In this document: piece after piece, positions 1-6,913 of the stretch | How the letters are laid out: every line of letters starts with the position of its first letter | Numbering within the stretch: the stretch's first letter is position 1 | Origin: Deltaproteobacteria bacterium | GTDB taxonomy: Bacteria; Desulfobacterota; Desulfobacteria; Desulfobacterales; B30-G6 | NCBI GenBank assembly: GCA_019313725.1 | Contig: JAFDAT010000132.1 | Location: forward strand, 1-8,426 | Length of the DNA stretch: 8,426 nt | Direction of reading: 5' to 3' | Notes under the pieces: generated by a model | Seen by the model: only the letters and a program-made list of their open reading frames with translations | What the model was told of the DNA's origin: nothing | The model's database searches: none | Program-made: the position numbers and the translations under genes

Positions 1-611
1 AGACCTTTCTCAACACGGAGTGAGGGCACGTCACTTTCTCAGTCCTGGCAGGACTGAAAAAATTCAACCTCGAACACAACTTCGTCGTTAAAAATATTTA
101 CGAATACTACGCCAGGTGGATCCGCGAAGGCAAACTGAAGGTCAACGCCGACTGGAACAAAGACCTCAAGATCAAGTTCACCGTGCAGGACCCTTGCCAG
201 ATCGTCCGCAAAGCCTACGGCGATCCGATTGCGGAGGATCTCAGATTCGTGGTCAAATCGGTGGTGGGCGAAGAAAATTTCATCGACATGGCCCCCAACC
301 GTTCCAACAACTACTGCTGTGGCGGCGGAGGCGGGTTCCTCCAGTCGGGTTTCAAGGAAGAACGCCTGCAGTACGGCAAGCTGAAGGACGATCAGATCAA
401 GGCCACCGGCGCCGACTACTGCATCGCCGGCTGTCACAACTGTCATGCTCAGATCCATGAACTGAGCGAGCATTACGGCGGCAATTATCCGGTTGTCCAT
501 CTGTGGACACTTATCTGTCTTTCTTTGGGGATACTGGGTCCCAACGAACGCGAATACCTGGGCGATGACCTCAAAGAGGTGGATGTCTTTCATCCGGAGA
601 CAGCGATGTAA
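1..611 (+). CDS. CCG-domain iron-sulfur protein (HdrB/HdrD/DsrK-like), 3' part, probable selenoprotein with Sec at TGA 21-23
   Basis: The gene enters from the left edge; its first complete codon is at base 3 and it ends at TAA 609-611. Translation in this frame gives TFLNTE, then TGA (21-23), then GHVTFSVLAG and an uninterrupted protein. The C-terminal part has a full CCG signature: Cys at 195-197, a CCGGGGG run from 315, and CxxC at 432-443 (C-x39-CC-x37-C-x2-C). In HdrB such motifs bind noncubane [4Fe-4S] clusters. The TGA falls where relatives, as I recall them, carry TECGH, so it replaces a conserved Cys, and a stem-loop of bacterial SECIS type follows. I therefore read it as selenocysteine. 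No convincing ribosome site supports an internal start such as GTG 183. With the hdrA, mvhD and metVF genes downstream, it probably supplies the Hdr-type Fe-S subunit of an electron-transfer complex. An alternative is a nonsense-disrupted gene. The family call is firm; the exact subfamily and the partner complex are inferred. Confidence 0.82.
24..61 (+). promoter_or_regulatory. Candidate bacterial SECIS element directly after in-frame TGA
   Basis: Bases 40-46 (CAGTCCT) pair perfectly with 50-56 (AGGACTG) around a GGC loop at 47-49. The helix extends by T39-A57 and, past one C38/A58 mismatch, by T35-T37 with A59-A61. The TGA ends at 23, leaving 23 bases to the GGC loop. Known bacterial SECIS rules ask for a small apical loop with a G in its first two positions, an upper stem of at least 4 bp, and about 16-37 nt between UGA and loop. 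All are met. The element lies inside the coding frame, as expected for SelB-dependent Sec insertion in bacteria. No folding energy was computed. Confidence 0.75.
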
Positions 612-649
612 CTGACACATAAACCAACAATACAAGGAAGAGATGAATT

Positions 650-1507
650 ATGAGTTTTCGTAAACGTTTGTCGGCAGGTGAATTTGTTGTTCTGGCCGAA
701 ATGAACACACCCAAAGGGGTCAACATTTCCAAAATGGTGCTGGATTCACGCCGCATCAAGGGTCGGGTCGATGCCGTCATCATTCCCGATATGGACAACG
801 GTGTCATGAAGATGAGCGCCCTGGCCGGAGGTGTACTGATGCAACAGCAGGGTATGGAGGCCATCATCCATGTTTACGGCAGGGACCGCAACAGCCTGGC
901 GCTGCAGGGGGACCTGCTGGCCGCCCATGTGCTCGGCATCCAGAACCTGATCGTTGTGCACAGTGAAGACATGGCCGTAGGCGACCACCGCGATGCCCAA
1001 CCGGTAAACGAACTGGATGAGCCGGGCCTGCTGGCCGCTATCCGGACGCTTCAGGAAGGCAATGATATGGCCGGCTTCGAACTCGATGGCCGACCTGATT
1101 TTACCACCGGCTGCACACTGGCCTCGTTCAAGGATTCGGAACTGGATCTTGCCGAAAAAAAAGTTGCCGCCGGCGCCGGCTTCATCGTCACCCCGCCGGT
1201 TTTCGATATAGACACTTTTTCGACCTTCATGGAAAAAGCCCAAAAGCTGAACGTCCCCGTGATCCCCACGGTGTTTCTGATAAAATCCGTGGCCATAGCA
1301 CGCTACATCGCCACCAGTGAACCGGATGCCAATCTCTCGGAAGACCTGATCAAACGCATCCGCAAGGCCTCCGACCGTGAAATGGAGGGCATTAAAATCG
1401 CCGGTGAAACTGTTGCCGCACTGCGCGGCATGGCCCATGGGGTTAGGATTCAGACCCTGGGGTGGGAGCACCGCCTCGGGGCGATCCTGGATACGGCAGG
1501 TCTATAA
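650..1507 (+). CDS. Divergent methylenetetrahydrofolate reductase-like (MetF family) protein
   Basis: This is a 285-residue TIM-barrel protein of the MetF family, near the usual bacterial size of 290-310. The start at ATG 650 is backed by an AAGGAAGAG ribosome site at 634-642. Family features are Glu17 in an AEMNTP stretch (the position of catalytic Glu28 in E. coli MetF), a GRDRN motif near residue 77, and a GDH motif near residue 112. It differs from the second MetF of this window (5875-6801) at two active-site positions. The Asp of the LSGDHP motif aligns with Glu106 (HSED), and the folate-contacting Gln (QTQC) aligns with Pro182 (VTPP). It sits 38 bp after the CCG-protein gene and before hdrA. 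It may be a paralogue that binds flavin or folate as an electron-transfer or scaffold partner, or a reductase for a different C1 carrier. Family membership is clear; activity is uncertain. Confidence 0.85.
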   Translation: MSFRKRLSAGEFVVLAEMNTPKGVNISKMVLDSRRIKGRVDAVIIPDMDNGVMKMSALAGGVLMQQQGMEAIIHVYGRDRNSLALQGDLLAAHVLGIQNLIVVHSEDMAVGDHRDAQPVNELDEPGLLAAIRTLQEGNDMAGFELDGRPDFTTGCTLASFKDSELDLAEKKVAAGAGFIVTPPVFDIDTFSTFMEKAQKLNVPVIPTVFLIKSVAIARYIATSEPDANLSEDLIKRIRKASDREMEGIKIAGETVAALRGMAHGVRIQTLGWEHRLGAILDTAGL

Positions 1508-1632
1508 ACCGGCCGCGGGTAACAGAATGAATCTACCGGATGCGCCGGAATAAACCGCTTGCACCGGGATCGCAGCCTGCCATTTGGGCTGACAAACCAT
1601 TATCAAAGCATTCATGAACAGGAATTACAGGT

Positions 1633-4600
1633 ATGATGAAGAATCAAGACACGATGTCATCCCATAAAAAAATACTCGTAGTCGGCGGGGGTATCGGCGG
1701 TATTAGAGCTGCCATGGATCTGGCGGAATCCGGCCGGGACGTTGTCCTTATCGACAAATCCATATCCATCGGCGGCCTGATGACCCAGCTGGACCGGACA
1801 TTCCCCACCAACAACTGCGATTTGTGCACCATATCCCCCCGTCTTTCCGAAGGCGGGCGGCAGGAGCGCATTGAGCTGATGACCATGACAGAAGTTAAAA
1901 CCGTTTCCGGCGAGAAAGGAAACTTCACCGTGACCCTGTCCCAGGCACCCCGTTATATCGACCTCGACAGATGTACGGCCTGCGGGGACTGCTACAAGGC
2001 TTTTCCGGAATGCGTCACCTTCAGCCCGGGCCTGGACCACCGGGCACCCACCTGCATGCGTTATCCCCAGGCCATTCCCCAGGCCTACGCCATCGACATG
2101 CAGAAATGTCAGGATGTCGAAGCGCTGGAAAATATTTGCAAAGCCGGTGCCATTTTGCCGCAGCAGGAACTAAAAATGACGGAACTGGACGTGGGCGCCG
2201 TCATCCTCTGTCCGGGTGCTGCGATTTTCGACCCGTCCGGGCTGGACCATTTTGAATACGAAAAAAATCCGGACGTGGTCACCAGTCTGGAATACGAACG
2301 TATTCTTTCAGCCTCGGGGCCCACCCAGGGGGAACTGGTGCGACCTTCCTACGGGAAAAATCCGGAAAAAATCGCCTGGATCCAGTGTGTCGGGTCGAGG
2401 GGTATCCAGAAAGGAGCCGCCTCGTACTGCTCAAGCGCCTGCTGCATGTTCGCCCTGAAAGAAGCCATGGTGACCAAGGAACGGTTTCAGGATTCCATTG
2501 AAACCACCATCTTCTACATGGATATCCGCACATTCGGCAAGGAATACGAACAGTACCGCGAACGTGCAGAAAACGAATTTCATGTCAACCTGCTGCGCAG
2601 CCGTCCCCACAGCATCGTGGGTGATGCCGCCACGGGCAACTTGAACATTACCTATACGACCGACAATGACGGCCTTTCCAAAACAGAAGCTTTTGACATG
2701 GCAGTACTCTCAACCGGATTCTGCATTCCGGACGACATCAAAGATATGGCCCTTAACATGGGCATCGAATTGAACGCCCACAATTTCGCCAAAACCGACG
2801 TGTTCAGCCCGGTATCAACGTCCATACCCGGCATCTACGCATGTGGGCTGTTTGAAAGCCCCAAGGACATTCCCGAAACAATGGTCCAGGCCAGCGCTGC
2901 GGCCTGTTTGGCAGCCAGAGAAACCCATCCGGCTGTAAACACGGAAGAAGACACGACAAAGAATCTGCCCGAAAGGGATGTCAGCAACGAAGACCCCAAG
3001 GTCGGCATTTTCATCTGCGACTGCGGGCTGAACATCGGCGGTGTCGTGGACACCCAGTCCCTGGCGGACTTCGGCAAAACGCTGCCCCAGGTCGCGGTGT
3101 CGCAAGTTGTCGGGCACGGGTGCAGCAAAGTCGCCATGGACATCATTAAGCAAACCATCATCGACCAAAAACTCAACCGTGTCGTTATCGGCGGCTGTTC
3201 ACCCCGCACCCATGAAACCAAGTTTCAGGATCTTCTGAAAAAAGCAGGTCTGAATAAATACCTGGTGGAAATCGCTAACATCAGGGACCAGAACACCTGG
3301 GTGCACGCGGATGCCCCCCAGGCAGCCCTGCAGAAAGCCCAGCACCTCATCCGTATGGCCGTAACCAGCGTCAAGTGCTCACACCCGCTGACCGACCACT
3401 CGCTCCCCATGAACAAGGATATTCTCGTGGTCGGGGGCGGTGTCACCGGGATGAGCTCGGCACTGAGCCTGGCGGATCAGGGCTTCAAGGTATTCCTGGT
3501 GGAAAAAACTGCCCAGTTGGGCGGCATTGCTAAAAACATCCAGAAAACCATTGAGGGACAGACCGTACCGCCCTTTATTGAAGCCTTATCCAAAAAAATC
3601 GTCCAACATTCAAGTATCGAAGTGATTTTCAATGCCTTCATCGTCGACCACACAGGTATGCCGGGGATGTTTAAAACCGGGCTGCAGATCGCGCCGCAGA
3701 TGTACTACCGTCAGATCGATCACGGTATAACCATCCTGGCCACCGGGGCCCTGCAAAACAGACCCAACGAATACCTGCTGGGTGAACACCCGGATGTGAT
3801 GACCCAGCTCGACATGGACGGATTTCTGGAGAAAACCCCGGACCGGATAAAGGCCATGGGCACGGCAGCCATGATCCAGTGCGTGGGCTCGCGTTGCCCT
3901 GACAACCCCGACTGCTCGCGTGTCTGCTGTCAGTCGGCTGTCAAAAACGCCCTGCGCATGCTGGACATCAACCCGGACATGCGAATTTTCGTGCTTTACC
4001 GGGATATGCGCACCTATGGCTTCCTGGAGGATTACTACCTGGAAGCCCGAAAACGGGGCGTTATATTCGTACGCTATGAAAAGGACAATCCACCCGAGGT
4101 TGAAGCCGCTGAAAAAGGTGTAACGCTTTCTTTTGTCGATCCGATACTGGGCAAACGGCTTTCGTTGTCAGCAGATTGCCTCTGCCTGAGCACGGGCCTG
4201 GTGGCCGACGATGAGTCCACCGAAGATCTGGCCATGATTTTCAGACTCCAGAGAACCCGGCAGGGCTTTTTCCTGGAAGACCATGTCAAGCTGCGGCCGC
4301 TGGATCTGTCCACACCGGGATTTTTTGTAGCCGGGACGGCCCATTCACCCAAAAATATCAAGGAGAGCATTGCCGACGCTCAGGCCGTGGCCGGACGGGC
4401 CCAGGCGCTGCTGGCTAAAAACACCATCGAACTGGGTGCCGCCATCGCCCGCGTGGATAGTAACAAGTGCGCGGCCTGCCTGATCTGCGTGCGGGCCTGT
4501 CCCTTTGACGTACCCTTTATCAATGCGGACGGGTATTCGGAAATTGATCCGGCCAAATGTCATGGTTGCGGTGTCTGCGCTGCCGAATGTCCGGCCAAGG

Positions 4601-4677
4601 CCATTCAGCTGATGCAGTTCGAAGACGATCAGATTCTGGCAAAACTGGATGGTCTCCTGGAAAGGATGGTTGCATAA
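1633..4677 (+). CDS. hdrA: HdrA-like FAD/iron-sulfur protein with two HdrA modules
   Basis: A 1014-residue cytoplasmic flavoprotein, much longer than methanogen HdrA (about 650). First module: FAD-binding GGGIGG (18-23), FPTNNCDLC (Cys62, Cys65), an inserted ferredoxin-like stretch with Cys114, 117, 120 and 127, a degenerate second set (Cys141, 159, 169), then Cys252, 266, 270 and 271 in CVGSR...ACC, the Hdr-type cluster site. Middle: CDCGLNIGG (Cys462, 464), GCS (497), GGCSPRTHE (522). Second module: GGGVTG (601-606) and CVGSR...CC (Cys750, 755, 761, 765, 766). C-terminus: two [4Fe-4S] motifs at Cys946-956 and Cys976-986. HdrA proteins take electrons at FAD and can bifurcate them between carriers. 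The DQCSWVH motif familiar from HdrA reads DQNTWVH here (Asn554). A weak CAGGA (1619-1623) precedes the ATG; ATG 1636 or 1654 are possible starts. It overlaps mvhD by 1 bp, which suggests coupled translation. Confidence 0.93.
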   Translation: MMKNQDTMSSHKKILVVGGGIGGIRAAMDLAESGRDVVLIDKSISIGGLMTQLDRTFPTNNCDLCTISPRLSEGGRQERIELMTMTEVKTVSGEKGNFTVTLSQAPRYIDLDRCTACGDCYKAFPECVTFSPGLDHRAPTCMRYPQAIPQAYAIDMQKCQDVEALENICKAGAILPQQELKMTELDVGAVILCPGAAIFDPSGLDHFEYEKNPDVVTSLEYERILSASGPTQGELVRPSYGKNPEKIAWIQCVGSRGIQKGAASYCSSACCMFALKEAMVTKERFQDSIETTIFYMDIRTFGKEYEQYRERAENEFHVNLLRSRPHSIVGDAATGNLNITYTTDNDGLSKTEAFDMAVLSTGFCIPDDIKDMALNMGIELNAHNFAKTDVFSPVSTSIPGIYACGLFESPKDIPETMVQASAAACLAARETHPAVNTEEDTTKNLPERDVSNEDPKVGIFICDCGLNIGGVVDTQSLADFGKTLPQVAVSQVVGHGCSKVAMDIIKQTIIDQKLNRVVIGGCSPRTHETKFQDLLKKAGLNKYLVEIANIRDQNTWVHADAPQAALQKAQHLIRMAVTSVKCSHPLTDHSLPMNKDILVVGGGVTGMSSALSLADQGFKVFLVEKTAQLGGIAKNIQKTIEGQTVPPFIEALSKKIVQHSSIEVIFNAFIVDHTGMPGMFKTGLQIAPQMYYRQIDHGITILATGALQNRPNEYLLGEHPDVMTQLDMDGFLEKTPDRIKAMGTAAMIQCVGSRCPDNPDCSRVCCQSAVKNALRMLDINPDMRIFVLYRDMRTYGFLEDYYLEARKRGVIFVRYEKDNPPEVEAAEKGVTLSFVDPILGKRLSLSADCLCLSTGLVADDESTEDLAMIFRLQRTRQGFFLEDHVKLRPLDLSTPGFFVAGTAHSPKNIKESIADAQAVAGRAQALLAKNTIELGAAIARVDSNKCAACLICVRACPFDVPFINADGYSEIDPAKCHGCGVCAAECPAKAIQLMQFEDDQILAKLDGLLERMVA

Positions 4678-5120
4678 TGGAACAATTTGAACCGGTTGTC
4701 GTGGCCTTCTGCTGCCACTACTGTGCCTATACGGCGGCGGATATGGCCGGCAGCAAACGCCTTGCCTACCCGGCCAATGTCAACATCGTGCGGGTGCCCT
4801 GCTCGGGAAAAGTCGACGCGATTCACCTGATGAAAGCCTTTGAAAAAGGGGCCGACGGCGTATACGTGGCCGGCTGCCTGGAAGGCGACTGCCATTTTAA
4901 AAATGGCAACACCCAGGTCGCTCGCCGCGTTGCCTATGTAAAAAGGCTTCTGGATGAAATCGGTATCGGCGGGAAACGGCTGGAAATGTTCTACATGTCG
5001 GCCGGCATGGGGGAACGTTTTGCACGGATAGCCACCGAAATGACAGAAAAAATTCGGGACCTGGGACCCAACCCGGTAAAATCCGCGCTCAATAAAAAAA
5101 AAGGGAAAGCCGTCGCCTAA
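4677..5120 (+). CDS. mvhD: MvhD-like hydrogenase iron-sulfur (delta) subunit
   Basis: A 147-residue protein of the MvhD/FrhD family, usual length about 140. In methanogens MvhD carries a [2Fe-2S] cluster and passes electrons from a hydrogenase to HdrA. Visible cysteines are Cys12, Cys13 and Cys16 (FCCHYCAY), Cys42 (VPCSGKVD), Cys67 (AGCLEGDC) and Cys72, all in the family pattern. All are Cys codons, whereas some methanogen homologues use Sec. The start is ATG 4677 because it overlaps the hdrA stop (TAATG) and places the family's N-terminus correctly; the frame stays open further upstream inside hdrA, but that extension has no family match. The Lys-rich tail (KKKGK) is a local addition. No mvhA or mvhG is nearby, so the electron donor or acceptor is probably MetF/MetV or a partner encoded elsewhere. 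Confidence 0.92.
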   Translation: MEQFEPVVVAFCCHYCAYTAADMAGSKRLAYPANVNIVRVPCSGKVDAIHLMKAFEKGADGVYVAGCLEGDCHFKNGNTQVARRVAYVKRLLDEIGIGGKRLEMFYMSAGMGERFARIATEMTEKIRDLGPNPVKSALNKKKGKAVA

Positions 5121-5121
5121 A

Positions 5122-5155
5122 GACCGCCCCGGGAATCCGGAAGCCAAACGCGGTC
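5122..5155 (+). repeat. Inverted repeat between mvhD and metV
   Basis: GACCGC (5122-5127) is exactly complementary to GCGGTC (5150-5155), enclosing a second small dyad, CCGG at 5129-5132 and 5137-5140. It starts right after the mvhD stop. No T-run follows, so it is not a typical Rho-independent terminator. It could stabilise or process the mRNA and adjust metV expression relative to hdrA-mvhD, or be chance in GC-rich DNA. Confidence 0.35.
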
Positions 5156-5209
5156 GGAGCCCTCGATGACAGGATTTCCGAGAAATAAACCAAAGGAGAG
5201 TGAACCACA

Positions 5210-5878
5210 ATGATCACAGCTGAAAGAAAACCCTTGGAAGAAATCATTGCCAGCGTGAAGCCCTTTCAACGCATACTGCTTGTGGGCTGCAACGAATGCG
5301 TCACGGTCTGTGCTGCAGGCGGGCGCAAGGAGGTTGGGCTTCTGGCCTCCGCGCTCCAGATGCATTTCATGACAGAGGGTAAAACCATCGACATCAAGGA
5401 AATAACCCTCGAAAGGCAGTGCGACCCGGAATACGTGGAAGAACTGAACGTTCATATGGACCAGGCTGATGCCGTTCTGTCCATGGCATGCGGGTGCGGC
5501 GTGCAGGAGATAGCCCGACGATACCGTGAAAAACCTGTCTTTCCGGCAGTGAACACCAAATTCATGGGCGCTTCGGAGCGGCAGGGTGTCTGGGCTGAAA
5601 GATGCCAGGGGTGTGGTGACTGCCTGCTGGGTCTGACCGGCGGAATCTGCCCGATTGCGCGTTGCTCCAAGCGTCTGCTCAACGGTCCCTGCGGCGGGTC
5701 CACTACAGGAAAATGTGAAATCAGCCCGGAAGTGGACTGTGTCTGGCAACTGATCTGGGACCGGCTGAAGGCACTCGGCATGCAAGATAGATACGAGGAT
5801 ATTACGCCGGCCAAAAACTGGCAAACCGGCAGGGGCGGTGGACCCCGGAAGATCATAAGAGAGGATTTGGCAGAATGA
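5210..5878 (+). CDS. metV: MetV, zinc/iron-sulfur partner subunit of methylene-THF reductase
   Basis: A 222-residue protein of the MetV family (often named methylenetetrahydrofolate reductase C-terminal domain protein). In acetogens MetV forms a complex with MetF and is needed for its function, probably carrying metal or Fe-S centres. The N-terminal half has GCNECVTVC (Cys27, 30, 34), Cys71 and ACGCG (Cys94, 96). The C-terminal half has the hallmark Cys132-x2-Cys135-x2-Cys138, GGICPIARC (Cys147, 152), LLNGPCGG (Cys161), GKCE (Cys169) and DCVW (Cys177). The start at ATG 5210 has a strong AAAGGAGAG ribosome site at 5192-5200. The gene overlaps metF by 4 bp (ATGA), so the two proteins are probably made in equal amounts as one complex. 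It follows mvhD by 89 bp, consistent with one operon. Confidence 0.92.
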   Translation: MITAERKPLEEIIASVKPFQRILLVGCNECVTVCAAGGRKEVGLLASALQMHFMTEGKTIDIKEITLERQCDPEYVEELNVHMDQADAVLSMACGCGVQEIARRYREKPVFPAVNTKFMGASERQGVWAERCQGCGDCLLGLTGGICPIARCSKRLLNGPCGGSTTGKCEISPEVDCVWQLIWDRLKALGMQDRYEDITPAKNWQTGRGGGPRKIIREDLAE

Positions 5879-6801
5879 AAACCGAAAGCAGGCTAGAAAA
5901 AGTATTGGCATCAGGTAATTTGGCGGTAACTTCGGAGTGCGGACCTCCCCGGGGGGCCCTTCCGGATAAAGTAAGAGAAAAAGCTGAAATGCTCAGAGGG
6001 TACGTGGACGCGGTCAACGTCACCGACAACCAAACGGCCATGGTCCGCATGTCGAGCTTTGCGGCATGCGTGATCATCAAACAGATGGGGCTGGATCCCA
6101 TTCTACAGATGGTCACCCGGGACCGCAACCGCCTGGCCATGCAGGCCGATATCCTGGGCGCCTATGCCCATGGCATCGACACCATGCTCTGCCTGTCGGG
6201 TGACCATCCTTACTTCGGCGATCACCCCCAGGCCATGAACGTGCATGACATCGATTCCATCCAGTTCGTTCAGATGGTCCACCAAATGCGCGAAGAAGGC
6301 AAGTTCATGGGTGGTGGCGACATACTCAACCCACCCAAGATGTTTATCGGCGCGGCGGCAAACCCCTTTGCCGACCCTTTTGAACTGCGTGTGGCCCGCC
6401 TGGCCAAAAAAGCCAAGGCCGGCACCGATTTTGTGCAGACCCAATGCATCTACAACCTGGACAAATTCGAACTCTGGATGAAAGGTGTAAGAGACCGCGG
6501 CCTCCATGAAAAGGTGCACATCCTGGCCGGCATTACCCCCATGAAAACCGCCGGCATGGCCCGCTACATGAAAAATAAAGTGCCGGGGATGGATGTCCCG
6601 GACGAAGTCGTCGACCGCATGGCCGGCGTTCCCAAGGAAAAAATGGCCGAAGAAGGCATCAAGATATGTGTTGAATCCATCCAGCGCCTCAAAGAAGTCA
6701 AAGGCGTGAGCGGTTTCCACATCATGGCCATTGAATGGGAACAGAAGGTCCCGGAGATTGTTGAAAAAGCCGGCCTCTATCCACGACCGGAGAATCTTTA
6801 G
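5875..6801 (+). CDS. metF: Methylenetetrahydrofolate reductase, MetF
   Basis: A 308-residue TIM-barrel flavoprotein that interconverts 5,10-methylene-THF and 5-methyl-THF, the last folate-linked step of the methyl branch of the Wood-Ljungdahl pathway. Key residues of E. coli MetF have clear counterparts: Glu21 in TSECGPPRG (Glu28), Asp110 in LSGDHP (Asp120), and Gln190 in QTQC (Gln183). A TRDRN motif lies near residue 84. It starts at ATG 5875, overlapping the metV stop by 4 bp, so translation is coupled. Lying directly after hdrA, mvhD and metV, it resembles the Moorella-type metVF-hdr-mvhD arrangement, where MetF is thought to exchange electrons with an Hdr module and not simply with NADH in solution. 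Whether it runs reductively (CO2 fixation) or oxidatively (acetate oxidation) cannot be told from sequence. It ends at TAG 6799-6801. Confidence 0.95.
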   Translation: MKTESRLEKVLASGNLAVTSECGPPRGALPDKVREKAEMLRGYVDAVNVTDNQTAMVRMSSFAACVIIKQMGLDPILQMVTRDRNRLAMQADILGAYAHGIDTMLCLSGDHPYFGDHPQAMNVHDIDSIQFVQMVHQMREEGKFMGGGDILNPPKMFIGAAANPFADPFELRVARLAKKAKAGTDFVQTQCIYNLDKFELWMKGVRDRGLHEKVHILAGITPMKTAGMARYMKNKVPGMDVPDEVVDRMAGVPKEKMAEEGIKICVESIQRLKEVKGVSGFHIMAIEWEQKVPEIVEKAGLYPRPENL

Positions 6802-6822
6802 CATTCTTTATGTCCGTTGTGG

Positions 6823-6886
6823 TTCGAATTGACTTTTGGATAGACAAGCAGATCAATTTGAATGCGTATATCAAACCATTTAGATA
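6823..6886 (+). promoter_or_regulatory. AT-rich gap with possible promoter and a dyad before the response regulator
   Basis: The 112 bp between metF and the next gene turn AT-rich. TTCGAATTG (6823-6831) and CAATTTGAA (6854-6862) form a 9-bp inverted repeat with one G-T pair, 22 bases apart. A sigma70-like reading is TTGAAT (6858-6863), a 17-base spacer and TAGATA (6881-6886); TTGACT at 6829-6834 is an alternative -35. Matches are weak. The base composition and gap suggest the regulator gene has its own promoter, possibly with an operator, but no clear terminator for the metF operon is visible. Confidence 0.3.
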
Positions 6887-6913
6887 AAAATAACAACCAA
6901 GGAGGAACAACCA

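Noticed and set aside
21..23. TGA read as a true stop, with the 183-611 segment as a separate short gene or the upstream gene as a pseudogene
   Set aside because: The protein reads smoothly on both sides of the TGA, the codon falls on a conserved Cys position, a SECIS-type hairpin follows, and there is no ribosome site for an internal start. It remains possible because only six codons upstream are visible.
746..1471. Long open frame on the minus strand opposite the first metF-like gene (241 codons)
   Set aside because: It lies wholly opposite a clear family member, has no recognisable domain, and fits the open antisense frames expected in GC-rich coding DNA. The same applies to 6103-6804 and most of 5117-5911.
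1536..1548. CCGG-ATGCG-CCGG hairpin as terminator between the metF-like gene and hdrA
   Set aside because: The stem is only 4 bp and no T-run follows, so transcription is likely continuous through the 125-bp gap.
1633..6801. Further Sec codons in hdrA, mvhD, metV or metF
   Set aside because: These frames contain no internal TGA; all redox motifs use TGC/TGT, or Asn in one place in HdrA.
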